Of a DNA stretch of 64,000 nucleotides, positions 34,216-44,964 are shown in pieces. A program made the position numbers and the translations under genes. The stretch spans positions 1 to 64,000 of the forward strand of contig CACKNK010000004.1 of assembly GCA_902601475.1 (NCBI GenBank). The letters run 5' to 3'. The DNA comes from an uncultured SAR86 cluster bacterium (GTDB taxonomy: Bacteria; Pseudomonadota; Gammaproteobacteria; Magnimaribacterales; D2472). The notes below the pieces were generated by a model. It worked only from the letters and a program-made list of their open reading frames with translations, did no database searches and had not been told where the DNA came from. The number at the start of each line of letters is the position of its first letter. The stretch's first letter is position 1.

Positions 34216-35241
34216 ATGAATCTAGATACAAGATTAGAGTTTCCTATTGATACCGTTCCAAAGAATGGAACTATGTATTCAATTAATAATGAACTCCATT
34301 GGGTAAGAATGCCTCTTCCCATGTCACTAAATCATATCAATTTGTGGTTAATAGGATCAACGGATCAGGCAACGCTTGTGGATACTGGAATGTTTTTAGA
34401 TGACGTAAAGACTGCTTGGACGGATTTAATAAATACAGAAAAAATAGATATAAAAAAACTTATCGTGACACATATGCATCCTGATCATATTGGTCTTGCA
34501 GGATGGTTTGTTAAAAAATTTAATGTACCTTTGTGTATGAGTAGAACCGATTATCTTCAGTGCAGACTTCTTGCTGCAGATACCGGTGAATATGTGCCAC
34601 ATGAAGCAATTGATTTTTATACTCAAGCTGGCTTATCTGAAAAACAAATAAAAAATTATATTGAAAGGTTTGGCTTCTTTGGTTCTATTATCCACAAACT
34701 CCCTGATTCTTATAATCGAATAAAACACGGCGATGTGATTTCTATTGCTGGAGATGAATGGGAATGTATCGAGGGAAGAGGCCATACAATGGAGCATATT
34801 TGTCTGTTCTCTAAAGCTAAAAATTTACTTATATCTGGCGATCAGTTATTGCCAAAAATTACCTCTCATGTGGGCGTCTTTCCAACTGAACCTAATGCCA
34901 ATCCATTGGATGACTGGTTGAAGTCATGTAAAAGATTGATTGATTTAGTGCCTGAAGATGTCTTAGTGCTTCCTGCGCACGGCAGACCTTTTCTTGGGGC
35001 TCATAAAAGGTTAAAGACCATTATTAATCATCACGAAGAGTCTTTGAATAAACTTGAAGAATTTCTTACCACTCCAAAACGATCTGTTGATGTATTTCCT
35101 GTTTTATTCAAACGAGAAATTGATGATGGTAACTTCCTGATGGCCACTGGTGAATCAATAGCCCATCTTAATTGTTTAATTGAGAGAGGTTTGGTTTCAA
35201 GAAATATCAGTGAAGGGATTGCGTTTTATGAAAGGATCTAA
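34216..35241 (+). CDS. Metallo-beta-lactamase-fold hydrolase
   Basis: This 341-residue protein has the zinc motif THMHPDHIG, upstream LVDTG, downstream GRGHTMEHICLF and ISGDQLLP, and LPAHGRPF, the ordered metal ligands of the MBL fold. The C-terminal part (about 255-341) is an extra helical domain as in lactonase- or thioesterase-like members near acyl-CoA genes. The substrate is unknown; glyoxalase II-like or lactone hydrolysis are options. It overlaps the MFS transporter gene by 14 bases. Confidence 0.87.
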   Translation: MNLDTRLEFPIDTVPKNGTMYSINNELHWVRMPLPMSLNHINLWLIGSTDQATLVDTGMFLDDVKTAWTDLINTEKIDIKKLIVTHMHPDHIGLAGWFVKKFNVPLCMSRTDYLQCRLLAADTGEYVPHEAIDFYTQAGLSEKQIKNYIERFGFFGSIIHKLPDSYNRIKHGDVISIAGDEWECIEGRGHTMEHICLFSKAKNLLISGDQLLPKITSHVGVFPTEPNANPLDDWLKSCKRLIDLVPEDVLVLPAHGRPFLGAHKRLKTIINHHEESLNKLEEFLTTPKRSVDVFPVLFKREIDDGNFLMATGESIAHLNCLIERGLVSRNISEGIAFYERI

Positions 35242-36463
35242 GCTTTCAATTCCTGCAAAGTCATGGATTGTATATGATGCTGGAAATTCTGCATTTGCTA
35301 CTACTGTTCTCGCTGCTTTTTTCCCAATTTTTTTTAAAGAATATTGGACGCAAGGTATTGATAACTTAACAGCTACAGCATACTTAGGTTATGGCCTCAC
35401 AATTTCAAATCTTGTTTTACTTTTTACTGCACCCATAATCGGAGCAATAACTGATTTCTCGAATGCAACCAAAACATTTTTTATTACTCTAACAATCCTT
35501 GGCATTGTAAGTGTTTTATTGCTTTATACATTTCAGGCAGGTGACTGGTTGTATCCGTTAATGTTTTTTGGTCTCGCAAACTATTGTTTTGCTGCTGGGA
35601 ATGTAATTTACGACAAGTTGTTATTACTGGTAGCTGAACCAGCTGATATTGGTAGAGTCTCAGGATATGGTTATGCAATAGGTTATCTGGGCGGAGGCTT
35701 TCTTTTTTTAATTAATGCAATAATGACACTTCAACCGGAAATATTTGGTTTAGCTGATTCTACTGATGCAGTGAAATGGTCATTTATATCTGTGGGAGTT
35801 TGGTGGGCACTTTTTTTAATACCAATTATTAAAAATGTGTCAGTTCCAGTTGTAGAACCGCAAAACAACGTTTTACTTAAATCAATTAAAAAAAATATTG
35901 TTACTTTGAGTAAAATTAAAACTGAGAAAAACGTCTTTATTTTTTTAATAGCATTCTTTTTATATATTGATGGTGTTCATACTGTCATGGCTATGGCTTC
36001 AGATTTTGCTCTAAACCTTAATCTTGAAAGCTCATCAATAATCATAGGGCTTATCTTAGTTCAGTTTGTTGCTTTCCCATCAACTATTGCATGGTCATAC
36101 ATTGCTGAAAAAAAGGGAGAAAAGAATGTTTTGTATGTAAATATTCTTGGATATCTTGCCTTGGTTAGTTATTCGGTATCTCTCTCTAATGCTACAGAAT
36201 TTTATGTGATGGCATGCATGGTAGGTTCAATACAAGGAGGTATTCAAGCTGTCTCAAGAAGCCTATTTGCAAAAATTATCCCTATAAAATCAGCAGGCGA
36301 GTTTTTTGGTTTTTATAATATGTTTGGAAGGGCAGGAGCATTTCTTGGTCCATTACTAGTGGCAATTTTTGTATCAACTTTTGACAGTGCTTCTTATGGG
36401 TTAATTCCAATCGCAGTCTTATTTGTTTTGGGTGGTCTTTTACTAATTAAGGTTAAAACATGA
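35228..36463 (+). CDS. MFS transporter, UMF1/Atg22-like
   Basis: This 411-residue protein has about 12 TM segments and the UMF1/Atg22 hallmark near the N-terminus, KSWIVYDAGNSAFATTV. GGIQAVSRSLFAKIIP and AGEFFGFYNMFGRAGAFLGP are also typical. Yeast Atg22 exports amino acids from the vacuole; substrates of the bacterial branch are mostly unknown. The ATG at 35228 gives the standard start MKGSKLSIPAKSW; longer frames would extend into the preceding gene. Confidence 0.88.
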   Translation: MKGSKLSIPAKSWIVYDAGNSAFATTVLAAFFPIFFKEYWTQGIDNLTATAYLGYGLTISNLVLLFTAPIIGAITDFSNATKTFFITLTILGIVSVLLLYTFQAGDWLYPLMFFGLANYCFAAGNVIYDKLLLLVAEPADIGRVSGYGYAIGYLGGGFLFLINAIMTLQPEIFGLADSTDAVKWSFISVGVWWALFLIPIIKNVSVPVVEPQNNVLLKSIKKNIVTLSKIKTEKNVFIFLIAFFLYIDGVHTVMAMASDFALNLNLESSSIIIGLILVQFVAFPSTIAWSYIAEKKGEKNVLYVNILGYLALVSYSVSLSNATEFYVMACMVGSIQGGIQAVSRSLFAKIIPIKSAGEFFGFYNMFGRAGAFLGPLLVAIFVSTFDSASYGLIPIAVLFVLGGLLLIKVKT

Positions 36464-36645
36464 AGTTACTATCAAAAACCTCAATTATTTTTTACAGCAT
36501 TTTAGGAATATTTAGTTTATTTATAGCTCGCGGAATAAGAGAACTATTAGATTATTCTCTTTTAGTCGAGATTATTATTACATCAGTCACCATCATTCCG
36601 ATATATATGGTTTGCAGAAAAATCCTTATGAAGTTTATTTCTTAG
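36460..36645 (+). CDS. Small two-TM membrane protein
   Basis: This 61-residue protein has two hydrophobic stretches (about 7-27 and 34-53) and a basic C-terminus CRKILMKFIS. I recognise no family. It starts with an ATGA overlap on the transporter gene, which supports translation, and its end overlaps the convergent phosphodiesterase gene by 11 bases. Confidence 0.55.
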   Translation: MKLLSKTSIIFYSILGIFSLFIARGIRELLDYSLLVEIIITSVTIIPIYMVCRKILMKFIS

Positions 36646-37372
36646 CAGCTATTCTTTCTTTAAGTAGATTGGGTTTATCTGTAATGATGCCATCGACCCC
36701 CAAATCAATCAGCCTATCCATTGTTGCAGCATCATTAATTGTCCAAACATGAACCTTCAAATTTAGTCTGTGCGCAGTCTCAATCAGTCTTTTTGTAGCA
36801 AGCTTAATACCGTATTTATATATTGGTATCTGAACGCAGTCTGCTTCAGGTGAGAATTTCTTTAATCCTAAAGAGTGTAATTTTAAAGATAGAATTTCAC
36901 TTGGTCCCATCGATCTACAAAATTTAGGGTAATTCTTTTTAACAAAATCAAGTCTTTGATCAGAGAAGCTAGCAATACATACCCTAGAATGTGCATTGAC
37001 AGAGTGTAAATATTTCATTGCAGGCTTCATCACCTCATTTGTTTTTAGATCGATATTAAATTTCGTATTTGGGAAAGCTTCCATGCATTCTTTTAATGTG
37101 GGTATTGAAAATCGATCAAATAACTTAATTTCATTTAATTCATTTGAATTCAAATCATTAAATCTTAATTTCTTCCCAATAAATCTATGCAAATCATCAT
37201 CATGAAAAATATATGGAACTCCATCCGAACTAAGTTGAACGTCTGTTTCAATATATTCACAACCCAAATCAACCGCATAATTAAAACTTTCTATTGTATT
37301 TTCATAAGATTCTATCGATCCGCCTCGATGGGCAAAAATCGAACATGCAGGATTATCTAGATAGGAATGCAT
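36635..37372 (-). CDS. Glycerophosphodiester phosphodiesterase
   Basis: This 245-residue GDPD has the catalytic signature FAHRGGSIESYENTIESF with HR and E, EYIETDVQLSSDG, PYIFHDDDLHRF, IDLKT and VHVWTINDAATMDRLIDLGVDGIITDKP. It splits glycerophosphodiesters from phospholipid head groups to glycerol-3-phosphate and an alcohol. The frame stays open to 37555, but residues upstream of M at 37372 run over the oadG gene on the other strand and do not look like GDPD, so I start at 37372. No signal peptide: cytoplasmic. Confidence 0.93.
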   Translation of the reverse strand: MHSYLDNPACSIFAHRGGSIESYENTIESFNYAVDLGCEYIETDVQLSSDGVPYIFHDDDLHRFIGKKLRFNDLNSNELNEIKLFDRFSIPTLKECMEAFPNTKFNIDLKTNEVMKPAMKYLHSVNAHSRVCIASFSDQRLDFVKKNYPKFCRSMGPSEILSLKLHSLGLKKFSPEADCVQIPIYKYGIKLATKRLIETAHRLNLKVHVWTINDAATMDRLIDLGVDGIITDKPNLLKERIAAKK

Positions 37373-37419
37373 ATTAACGTTTATTCTAACGCTTATTGAT
37401 GATGTAAAATACATTCCTG

Positions 37420-37647
37420 ATGATAGAAAGTATTTTGCCAGGTTTAGATTTAATGATGATAGGGATGAGTATTGTCTTCTCATTTTTGTTATTACTAATA
37501 ATTGCAACAAAACTAATGAGTTTGATTGTGGGATCTGTTTTCGATGACGCTTCATTAATAAAGAAAGTTGATACCAATGGCCCTGAGATAATTTCTAATC
37601 AGGAAAAGCAAATTATTACTGAGGTATTGGGGTTACATAAATCATGA
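37420..37647 (+). CDS. oadG: Oxaloacetate decarboxylase gamma subunit
   Basis: This 75-residue protein has one N-terminal TM (about 12-35, MMIGMSIVFSFLLLLIIATKL) and a short hydrophilic tail. Size, topology and position directly before oadA fit OadG, which assembles the alpha and beta subunits and in other species carries zinc in its tail. Sequence conservation is low, as is normal for this subunit. The ATGA overlap with oadA confirms the operon. It diverges from the GDPD gene across 47 bases. Confidence 0.8.
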   Translation: MIESILPGLDLMMIGMSIVFSFLLLLIIATKLMSLIVGSVFDDASLIKKVDTNGPEIISNQEKQIITEVLGLHKS

Positions 37648-39404
37648 CAGACAAGAATTTAGGAATTACTGAAGTTGTATTAAGAGACGGTCATCAATCA
37701 CTACTTGCAACCAGGTTTAGATATGAAGATATGGAAGAAATTCTTTCATCAATGGATGAGGTTGGTTATTGGTCTGTAGAGTCATGGGGCGGTGCAATAT
37801 TTGATTCATGTATTAGATATCTTGGAGAAGATCCTTGGGAAAGAATTAGAAAAATAAAATCTATGATGCCCAAGACACAACAACAAATGCTTCTAAGAAG
37901 CCAAAATCTTCTAGGCTACAAGCATTATTCTGATGATGTCGTCAACAAATTTGTTGAGCGCTCTAAGACTAATGGCGTAGATGTTTTTAGAATTTTTGAT
38001 GCCATGAATGATGTTAGAAACATGCAGCAAGCCATTAAAGCAGTCAATGATTTTGAAGGTCATGCTCAAGGCACTATATCCTATACAACTAGCCCTGTTC
38101 ACGATATCAAGGGATGGGTTGATTTATCTTTGAAACTTCAAGATTTAGGCGCACAGTCATTGGCTATTAAAGATATGGCTGGACTTTTAAAGCCGTATGT
38201 TGGATTTGAACTAGTTTCTTCGTTAAAGGAAGCTCTAGAAATACCTATTCACATGCAATGTCATGCAACCACTGGTATGTCTACAGCCACCGGGATAAAA
38301 GCTATTGAAGCTGGATTGGATAATATTGATGTATCAATATCTAGTATGAGTATGACCTATGGTCATTCACCAACTGAATCAATGGTTGCTATCTTAGAGG
38401 GCACAACCAGACCAACAAATCTAGATTTATCAAAATTAGAACCAGTTGCCCAACATTTTAAAGAGGTTAGAAAGAGATATCATAAGTTTGAAGGATCATT
38501 GCGTGGGGTTGATTCAAGAATTTTAATAAGTCAGGTACCAGGAGGTATGCTTACAAATCTCGAAAATCAACTTAAAGAGCAAAATGCATCAGAAAAATTT
38601 GATGAAGTCCTCAGCGAAATTCCAAAAGTAAGAGAGGACCTTGGGTACATTCCATTGGTCACACCTACATCTCAAATTGTAGGAACTCAATCAGTCATTA
38701 ATGTTTTGAATGGTGAAAGATATAAATCCATTACCAAAGAAACTAGAGGAGTACTCGCCGGTGAATATGGGGCAACACCAGCTCCGGTTAATAAAGAATT
38801 ACAAGAGAAAGCGCTTGACGGAGCTGCCGCAATTACATGCAGGCCTGCAGATTTGATAAATGATTCTTTTGATGATCTTGTTGAGGAATTTAAGAAAGTG
38901 ATAAAAGATAATTCACTTGATGTCGAAGCAAATGAAGATAACACATTAATCTATGCATTATTTCCTGAAATCGGACTGAATTATTTTAAACACCTTGATG
39001 ACCCAGAATTTTTTGAGCAACGACCTCTTGATATTCATCAGCAATCAAGCAGTTCCTATCTTGTAAAAATTGATGAAAAAGAATTTTCAGTAACTATTGA
39101 TGAGAATAATAATTTTGATATTGCATCAGGTAATGCATCAAACACATCACCTAGCCAACCCCAGCAAGTTAAACCACAAGCTTCTTCAGTTTCTAGTCAG
39201 CTTAACGCTCCATTGGGTGGGAACATATTTAAAATCTTGATTGCGGAAGGTCAAACAGTATCGAAAGATCAAACCCTAATTATTCTTGAGGCTATGAAAA
39301 TGGAAACTGAAATCAAATCACCGGCCGATGGAGTTATTTCAAACATACATATTCAAGTTGGGGATGCTGTAGCTCCAGGTGATTTATTAATCGATATTGC
39401 GTAA
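37644..39404 (+). CDS. oadA: Oxaloacetate decarboxylase alpha subunit (biotin carboxyltransferase)
   Basis: This 586-residue protein has an N-terminal carboxyltransferase TIM barrel (about 5-270; VVLRDGHQSLLATR, FRIFDAMNDVRN, IKDMAGLLKPY, HMQCHATTGM), a conserved PYC_OADA domain (about 285-460), a Ser/Gln/Pro-rich hinge and a biotinyl domain with EAMKMETE (biotinyl-lysine about 552). It moves CO2 from oxaloacetate to biotin. The beta subunit gene follows with no gap. Confidence 0.96.
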   Translation: MTDKNLGITEVVLRDGHQSLLATRFRYEDMEEILSSMDEVGYWSVESWGGAIFDSCIRYLGEDPWERIRKIKSMMPKTQQQMLLRSQNLLGYKHYSDDVVNKFVERSKTNGVDVFRIFDAMNDVRNMQQAIKAVNDFEGHAQGTISYTTSPVHDIKGWVDLSLKLQDLGAQSLAIKDMAGLLKPYVGFELVSSLKEALEIPIHMQCHATTGMSTATGIKAIEAGLDNIDVSISSMSMTYGHSPTESMVAILEGTTRPTNLDLSKLEPVAQHFKEVRKRYHKFEGSLRGVDSRILISQVPGGMLTNLENQLKEQNASEKFDEVLSEIPKVREDLGYIPLVTPTSQIVGTQSVINVLNGERYKSITKETRGVLAGEYGATPAPVNKELQEKALDGAAAITCRPADLINDSFDDLVEEFKKVIKDNSLDVEANEDNTLIYALFPEIGLNYFKHLDDPEFFEQRPLDIHQQSSSSYLVKIDEKEFSVTIDENNNFDIASGNASNTSPSQPQQVKPQASSVSSQLNAPLGGNIFKILIAEGQTVSKDQTLIILEAMKMETEIKSPADGVISNIHIQVGDAVAPGDLLIDIA

Positions 39405-40697
39405 ATGAATAATTTTGACATTAACTCACTATTGAGCTCATTTGGGTTTTTTTATATTACCCAAGGCCAAGTGATTATGCTTTTTGTAGGCTTGATTCTT
39501 CTTTATCTTGCCATCAATAAGAAATTTGAGCCATTACTCTTGGTTCCAATTGGCTTTGGAACGATTTTATCTAATATTCCTGAAATTGGACTTGCCTACA
39601 GTGGCTTAGAAAAAATTATCTTTGAAAATGATCCTGAAACATTATCAAACCTAGCAATGCTTTTAGGTTTAGATTTTATAAATGCAGATGTTGTTAAAAA
39701 TCTTGATTTGGTAAGCCTTAGCAATGCTGAGAAGTACGCTGCTGAACTTGGATACACTTCAGGTATTTTGTATAAATTTTATTCTGTTTCCATTGGTTCA
39801 GGCATAGCACCTTTATTGATATTTATGGGTGTTGGTGCAATGACTGATTTTGGTCCAATGCTCGCAAACCCTAAAACTCTAATTCTTGGTGCAGCAGCTC
39901 AGTTTGGAATCTTTGCAACCGTTATAGGAGCCCTTTATCTAAATAATTTTGAAGCATTTGATTTCACTTTGCAGCAAGCAGCTGCGACTGGAATTATCGG
40001 GGGAGCTGATGGTCCAACTGCTATTTACGTTGCATCAATACTGGCACCGGAACTATTAGGAGCCATTGCGGTAGCAGCATATTCATATATGGCATTGGTA
40101 CCTTTAATCCAACCGCCTATCATGCGAATGCTTACCTCAAAAGAGGAAAGGGTGATTGAGATGGTTCAAATGCGTTCAGTTTCTCAAAGAGAAAAAATAT
40201 TCTTTCCTTTAATACTATTGCTATTGGTCGGTCTATTGCTTCCATCTGCAGCACCACTATTGGGAATGTTTTGTTTTGGTAATCTTTTAAAGGAATCCTT
40301 GGTTGTGGAAAGATTAAGCGAAGTTGTCCAAAACTCTCTCATAAATATAGTCACGATAGTTCTTGGTTTAAGCGTTGGTTCAAAATTAGTTGCAGAAAAA
40401 TTCTTGACAGCTGAGACTTTAGGAATTTTAGCTTTAGGCATAATTGCATTCGGTATTGGAACTGCAGCAGGTGTAATCATGGCTAAAATTATGAATCTAT
40501 TTGTTAAAGATAAAATTAATCCACTGATCGGAGCTGCTGGTGTATCAGCCGTTCCTATGGCAGCAAGAGTTGCTAATAAAGTAGGTCTTCAATACAACTC
40601 ACAAAACTTTTTATTGATGCATGCAATGGGTCCAAATGTTGCTGGGGTTATTGGCTCAGCTGTTGCCGCAGGGATCATGATTAAACTCTTAGCTTAA
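39405..40697 (+). CDS. oadB: Oxaloacetate decarboxylase beta subunit (sodium pump)
   Basis: This 430-residue polytopic protein has the OadB/MmdB signatures [34 protein letters not shown] with the functionally important Asp, and [16 protein letters not shown]. It decarboxylates carboxybiotin and exports sodium, saving energy from oxaloacetate breakdown. It starts immediately after the oadA stop. MmdB is a close paralogue; the adjacent OadA-type alpha subunit decides. Confidence 0.94.
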   Translation: MNNFDINSLLSSFGFFYITQGQVIMLFVGLILLYLAINKKFEPLLLVPIGFGTILSNIPEIGLAYSGLEKIIFENDPETLSNLAMLLGLDFINADVVKNLDLVSLSNAEKYAAELGYTSGILYKFYSVSIGSGIAPLLIFMGVGAMTDFGPMLANPKTLILGAAAQFGIFATVIGALYLNNFEAFDFTLQQAAATGIIGGADGPTAIYVASILAPELLGAIAVAAYSYMALVPLIQPPIMRMLTSKEERVIEMVQMRSVSQREKIFFPLILLLLVGLLLPSAAPLLGMFCFGNLLKESLVVERLSEVVQNSLINIVTIVLGLSVGSKLVAEKFLTAETLGILALGIIAFGIGTAAGVIMAKIMNLFVKDKINPLIGAAGVSAVPMAARVANKVGLQYNSQNFLLMHAMGPNVAGVIGSAVAAGIMIKLLA

Positions 40698-40709
40698 TTT
40701 GAAAATAAT

Positions 40710-41831
40710 ATGGATAAATTTGCTGCTATCCGCTCATATAAGGACCATGAAGTTTCAGATGTTATAAATACACTTCTTGGTGATGATCGAGTCACTAGCT
40801 CTTTCCTGCAATTAATTTTTCCTAGAGCTTATGCTTTTATCCCATTTAAAAATTTTCTTATTAGAAGATTTTTATCTTATAAACTTCGATCAATTGATAA
40901 TATTGAAAGTTATCAAAAAATTTTTGAAAATTTAGTTGAAAAAGTCATAAATCAATCTATTTCTTCCTTTACATGCAACGGTCTTGAGCAACTGGACAAA
41001 AATCATCGTTATTTATTTATATCTAATCATAGGGATATAACTTTAGACTCGGCATTGCTAAATTATGCTTTATACAAAGCAGGCCATAAAACATTTAATA
41101 TTGCAGTGGGCGACAATCTTATGAACACTAAGTGGGTTGCTGACCTGATGCGATTAAATAAGAGTTTTATCATTCAAAGATCAGGTGCAACTAAAAAAGA
41201 TATTTATAAAGGTCTGTCATTAGCTTCGGAATATATTCATGAATTAATTAATAAAAACGAATCAGTGTGGATTGCTCAAAAACAAGGAAGGGCAAAAGAC
41301 GGAATCGATTCAACTGATCCAGCTTTACTTAAAATGATTCATCTTCACAAGAGAAAAGAGTTCTCTATTTCTGAATATTTTAATGAATTGAAGGTTGTTC
41401 CAGTTGCAGTGTCATATGAATATGATCCAAATGATATAAACAAAGCAATTGAATGTGCTAAAACTAATCAGGGAAAAGACTACATTAAATCTTCAAATGA
41501 AGATATTAGCAGCATTGCAAAGGGAATTACTGATAAGAAAGGAGATGTATCTATTAATGTTGGCTCTCCACTGAAATTTGTTTCTGACGATAGTGATCAA
41601 ATTTCTAATCAAATAACTGAATCAATAAGGAATTTATATGAACCTCACTCAACAAATTATGCAGCATACATAAAATCAAAGAATGAAATTTTAGACCACA
41701 GTTTTTCTGAGTCTAAAATCAACGAAAGTATTAATTATTTAGAAAGCAGAGCAATGCAATTAACAAAACATGAGAAAGAAGAGCTTTATAGTCAGTATTA
41801 TCAGTGTTTAGTAAAAAAAATGGGCGGATAA
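40710..41831 (+). CDS. PlsC-type 1-acylglycerol-phosphate acyltransferase family protein
   Basis: This 373-residue protein has an acyltransferase motif SNHRDITLDSALL in the position of the NHX4D motif, FIIQRSGATKKD, WIAQKQGRAKDG in place of the EGTRS block, and VVPVAVSYEYDP. This larger gammaproteobacterial PlsC relative would acylate a glycerophosphate or similar acceptor. The His-to-Asp spacing (H-R-D-I-T-L-D) is longer than the classical motif, but I believe the whole subfamily shares it. The stop codon lies within the hairpin of the convergent terminator. Confidence 0.82.
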   Translation: MDKFAAIRSYKDHEVSDVINTLLGDDRVTSSFLQLIFPRAYAFIPFKNFLIRRFLSYKLRSIDNIESYQKIFENLVEKVINQSISSFTCNGLEQLDKNHRYLFISNHRDITLDSALLNYALYKAGHKTFNIAVGDNLMNTKWVADLMRLNKSFIIQRSGATKKDIYKGLSLASEYIHELINKNESVWIAQKQGRAKDGIDSTDPALLKMIHLHKRKEFSISEYFNELKVVPVAVSYEYDPNDINKAIECAKTNQGKDYIKSSNEDISSIAKGITDKKGDVSINVGSPLKFVSDDSDQISNQITESIRNLYEPHSTNYAAYIKSKNEILDHSFSESKINESINYLESRAMQLTKHEKEELYSQYYQCLVKKMGG

Positions 41832-41840
41832 ACCGCCCAT
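41813..41840 (-). terminator. Rho-independent terminator of the torF-glnK-amtB operon
   Basis: Read on the minus strand: 8-bp stem ATGGGCGG / CCGCCCAT (41840-41833 and 41827-41820), loop TTTAT, then a run of Ts complementary to the A tract at 41813-41819. It lies about 20 bases after the amtB stop. It is embedded in the last codons and stop of the convergent acyltransferase gene. A weaker AT stem (AAATATT/AATATTT, 41841-41861) beside it could serve the plus strand. Confidence 0.85.
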
Positions 41841-41860
41841 AAATATTCTCTAGAAATATT

Positions 41861-43123
41861 TTAATCGAACTCTGGATATGCCTCCACGCCAATTTCAGTG
41901 GCATCAAGTCCGGCCATTTGTTCTTCATCAGTTGCTCTAATAGGCATGAACATATTGATTAAATACACAACACCTAAGCTAGCAACATAAGTGAAACCAG
42001 CAATCATTAGAACTCCAATTAATTGACCTCCAAAGTCAGCACCTCCGGTGGCACTTACTACAAGTACACCATAGATACCCACAATTCCGTGAGCAGATAT
42101 TGCTCCAACAGGATCATCAATACCGCTTTTCTCTAAAAATAAAATAGAGAAGTAGACTATTGCACCACCTATAGCTCCAACGATAACAGCTGTTCCACCA
42201 GATGGGCTTAAAGGATCAGCAGTTATGGATACTAGTCCCGCTATAGCACCATTGATAGCCATAGTTACATCCATTTTTCCACTTAGAAATAAGCTTATTA
42301 AAAGAGCAGCAACAACACCTCCAGCTGCAGCCATATTAGTATTTAAAAATACTTGACTCACTGCAGTAGCACTACTAACTTCTGAGACTTTAAGTTCTGA
42401 ACCACCATTAAAGCCAAACCAGCCCAGCCAAAGAATCCATGCTCCCAATGCAGCCATAGGGATATTTGACCCAGGCATTGGATTTACCGACCCGTCAGCG
42501 TTATATTTACCTTTTCTTGAACCAAGTACCGTAACTACAGCTAGAGCCGCAGCAGCACCGCATAAATGCACTGTTCCTGAACCCGCGTAATCAGAGTATG
42601 AAATACCCATTCCTTCAAATCCGCCACCCCAATTCCAAAAACCTTGAGTAGGGTATATAAAGCCAGTTAAAACAACGGCAAATAAAAAGAATGGTAGTAA
42701 TTTCATTCTTCCTGCAACAGCTCCTGATACTATTGACATTGCGGTAGCAACAAAAACAACTTGAAAAAAGAAGTCTGCTTGATGTGAGTAATAACCCACA
42801 AAACTACCATCAGCAATAGAGCCATCAGCTCCATACATTATTGGATCAGCTTCAGTACCTGTTGAAAGCGACCATGAACTACCAATTGCTGGGAATAACC
42901 CACCAAAGTAACTATCGCCAGCATACATAAGTGCAAAACCACATACTAAGTACATGATGCAAGCAATTGAATAAAGGCCTAGGTTTTTTGTGACAATTTC
43001 TGATACATCTTTTTTCTGAACAAGCCCTGCCTCCAGCATGGTAAAGCCAGCGGCCATCCACATAACTAGCGCACCAGCCATAACAGCATAAAAAGTATCT
43101 AATGCAAATTTAATTTCTTCCAT
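41861..43123 (-). CDS. amtB: Ammonium transporter AmtB
   Basis: This 420-residue channel has 11 likely TM segments, the Amt start VMAGALVMWMAAGFTMLEAG, the pore twin histidines H186 (GTVHLCGA) and H345 (AISAHGIVG), and the signature GFNGGSEL. It conducts ammonium and is blocked by GlnK when nitrogen is plentiful. No signal peptide extends the N-terminus. It lies 11 bases after glnK with its own AGGAGA site. It is closed by the terminator at 41813-41840. Confidence 0.96.
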   Translation of the reverse strand: MEEIKFALDTFYAVMAGALVMWMAAGFTMLEAGLVQKKDVSEIVTKNLGLYSIACIMYLVCGFALMYAGDSYFGGLFPAIGSSWSLSTGTEADPIMYGADGSIADGSFVGYYSHQADFFFQVVFVATAMSIVSGAVAGRMKLLPFFLFAVVLTGFIYPTQGFWNWGGGFEGMGISYSDYAGSGTVHLCGAAAALAVVTVLGSRKGKYNADGSVNPMPGSNIPMAALGAWILWLGWFGFNGGSELKVSEVSSATAVSQVFLNTNMAAAGGVVAALLISLFLSGKMDVTMAINGAIAGLVSITADPLSPSGGTAVIVGAIGGAIVYFSILFLEKSGIDDPVGAISAHGIVGIYGVLVVSATGGADFGGQLIGVLMIAGFTYVASLGVVYLINMFMPIRATDEEQMAGLDATEIGVEAYPEFD

Positions 43124-43134
43124 AATAATTTCTC

Positions 43135-44072
<938 letters not shown>

Positions 44073-44100
44073 AATTTCTCCTTATTATATTTATAACTAT

Positions 44101-44115
44101 GCAACATTAATGCCA
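44101..44115 (-). promoter_or_regulatory. Sigma-54 (RpoN) promoter of torF-glnK-amtB
   Basis: On the minus strand the sequence reads TGGCAT-TAATG-TTGC, matching the -24/-12 consensus TGGCAC-N5-TTGC with the invariant GG and GC and exact spacing. The -12 element ends 29 bases before the TorF start codon, leaving a short leader. glnK-amtB operons are classic NtrC/sigma-54 targets, so biology and sequence agree. No clear palindromic NtrC site was found in the 80 bases upstream. Confidence 0.82.
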
Positions 44116-44193
44116 AAATAAAATTAACTAATAATTTAATCATCGAATTCGTATATCAATATATAATTTGCAAAAATCACAAAAGGATAAGTT

Positions 44194-44964
44194 ATGGATA
44201 TAAGCGGAAAAGTTGCAGCCATTACGGGTGGGGCATCAGGTTTAGGTGAAGCAACCGTAAGACATTTTTTACAAAGCGGAGCTAAGGTAGTTATCTTGGA
44301 CCTTAATGATGAAAATGCTAAAAAGCTAATTGATGAGCTAGGCGATGAAAATTTAAAGTACATCAATACCAATATCATGGAAGAAGAACCAGTTAAAAAA
44401 GCAATGGATTTCATTCAAAATGAATTTGGGGCTCTTCATGTTGCTGTTAATTGTGCTGGCACAGGATATGGAGGAAGAATTATTGGTAAGGACGCTCCTC
44501 ATCCATTAGATCACTTTAAATTTATTATTGACTTGAATCTAGTTGGTACTTTTAATGTAATGCGTCTTGCAGCTGAACTTATGGACAAGAATGAACCAGA
44601 TGCTCAGGGTGAAAAAGGAGTAATTATTAATACAGCCTCAGTTGCAGGATATGAAGGTCAAATTGGTCAATCTGCATATAGCGCCTCTAAAGCTGGTGTA
44701 ATTGGTTTAACACTTACTGCGGCTAGAGATTTAGCTAGGCATGCTATCCGAGTAAATACTATTGCTCCAGGTATTTTTGATACACCTCTAATGAAACTAG
44801 CTCCAGATAAAGTTAGAGATCCTCTACTGGAATCAACACAATTTCCTCATAGGTTTGGTGATCCATCAGAATTCGGTAACTTAGCATCACACATCGTTGA
44901 TAATTCATACCTTAATGGTGAAACAATTAGAATTGATTCAGGCATGCGAATGAAGCCAAGATAA
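44194..44964 (+). CDS. 3-hydroxyacyl-CoA dehydrogenase type 2-like SDR
   Basis: This 256-residue SDR has AAITGGASGLGEATV, VVILDLND (NAD-type Asp), NCAGTGYGGRIIGKDAPHP, INTASVAGYEGQIGQSAYSASKAGVIGLT and NTIAPGIFDTP. The long insert around APHPLDHFK resembles the human HSD17B10 group, which oxidises 3-hydroxyacyl-CoAs and steroids. It is followed without gap by the AcuI-like reductase gene. Confidence 0.9.
   Translation: MDISGKVAAITGGASGLGEATVRHFLQSGAKVVILDLNDENAKKLIDELGDENLKYINTNIMEEEPVKKAMDFIQNEFGALHVAVNCAGTGYGGRIIGKDAPHPLDHFKFIIDLNLVGTFNVMRLAAELMDKNEPDAQGEKGVIINTASVAGYEGQIGQSAYSASKAGVIGLTLTAARDLARHAIRVNTIAPGIFDTPLMKLAPDKVRDPLLESTQFPHRFGDPSEFGNLASHIVDNSYLNGETIRIDSGMRMKPR

Noticed and set aside
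37373-37555. N-terminal 61-residue extension of the GDPD reading frame
   Set aside because: It overlaps oadG on the opposite strand, shows no GDPD similarity and precedes a good start (M at 37372) right before the FAHRGG motif.
40995-41060. Acyltransferase with a broken HX4D motif (possible inactive enzyme)
   Set aside because: The motif reads NHRDITLD with a longer His-Asp spacing, but the rest of the active-site blocks are intact and I believe the whole subfamily shares this form.
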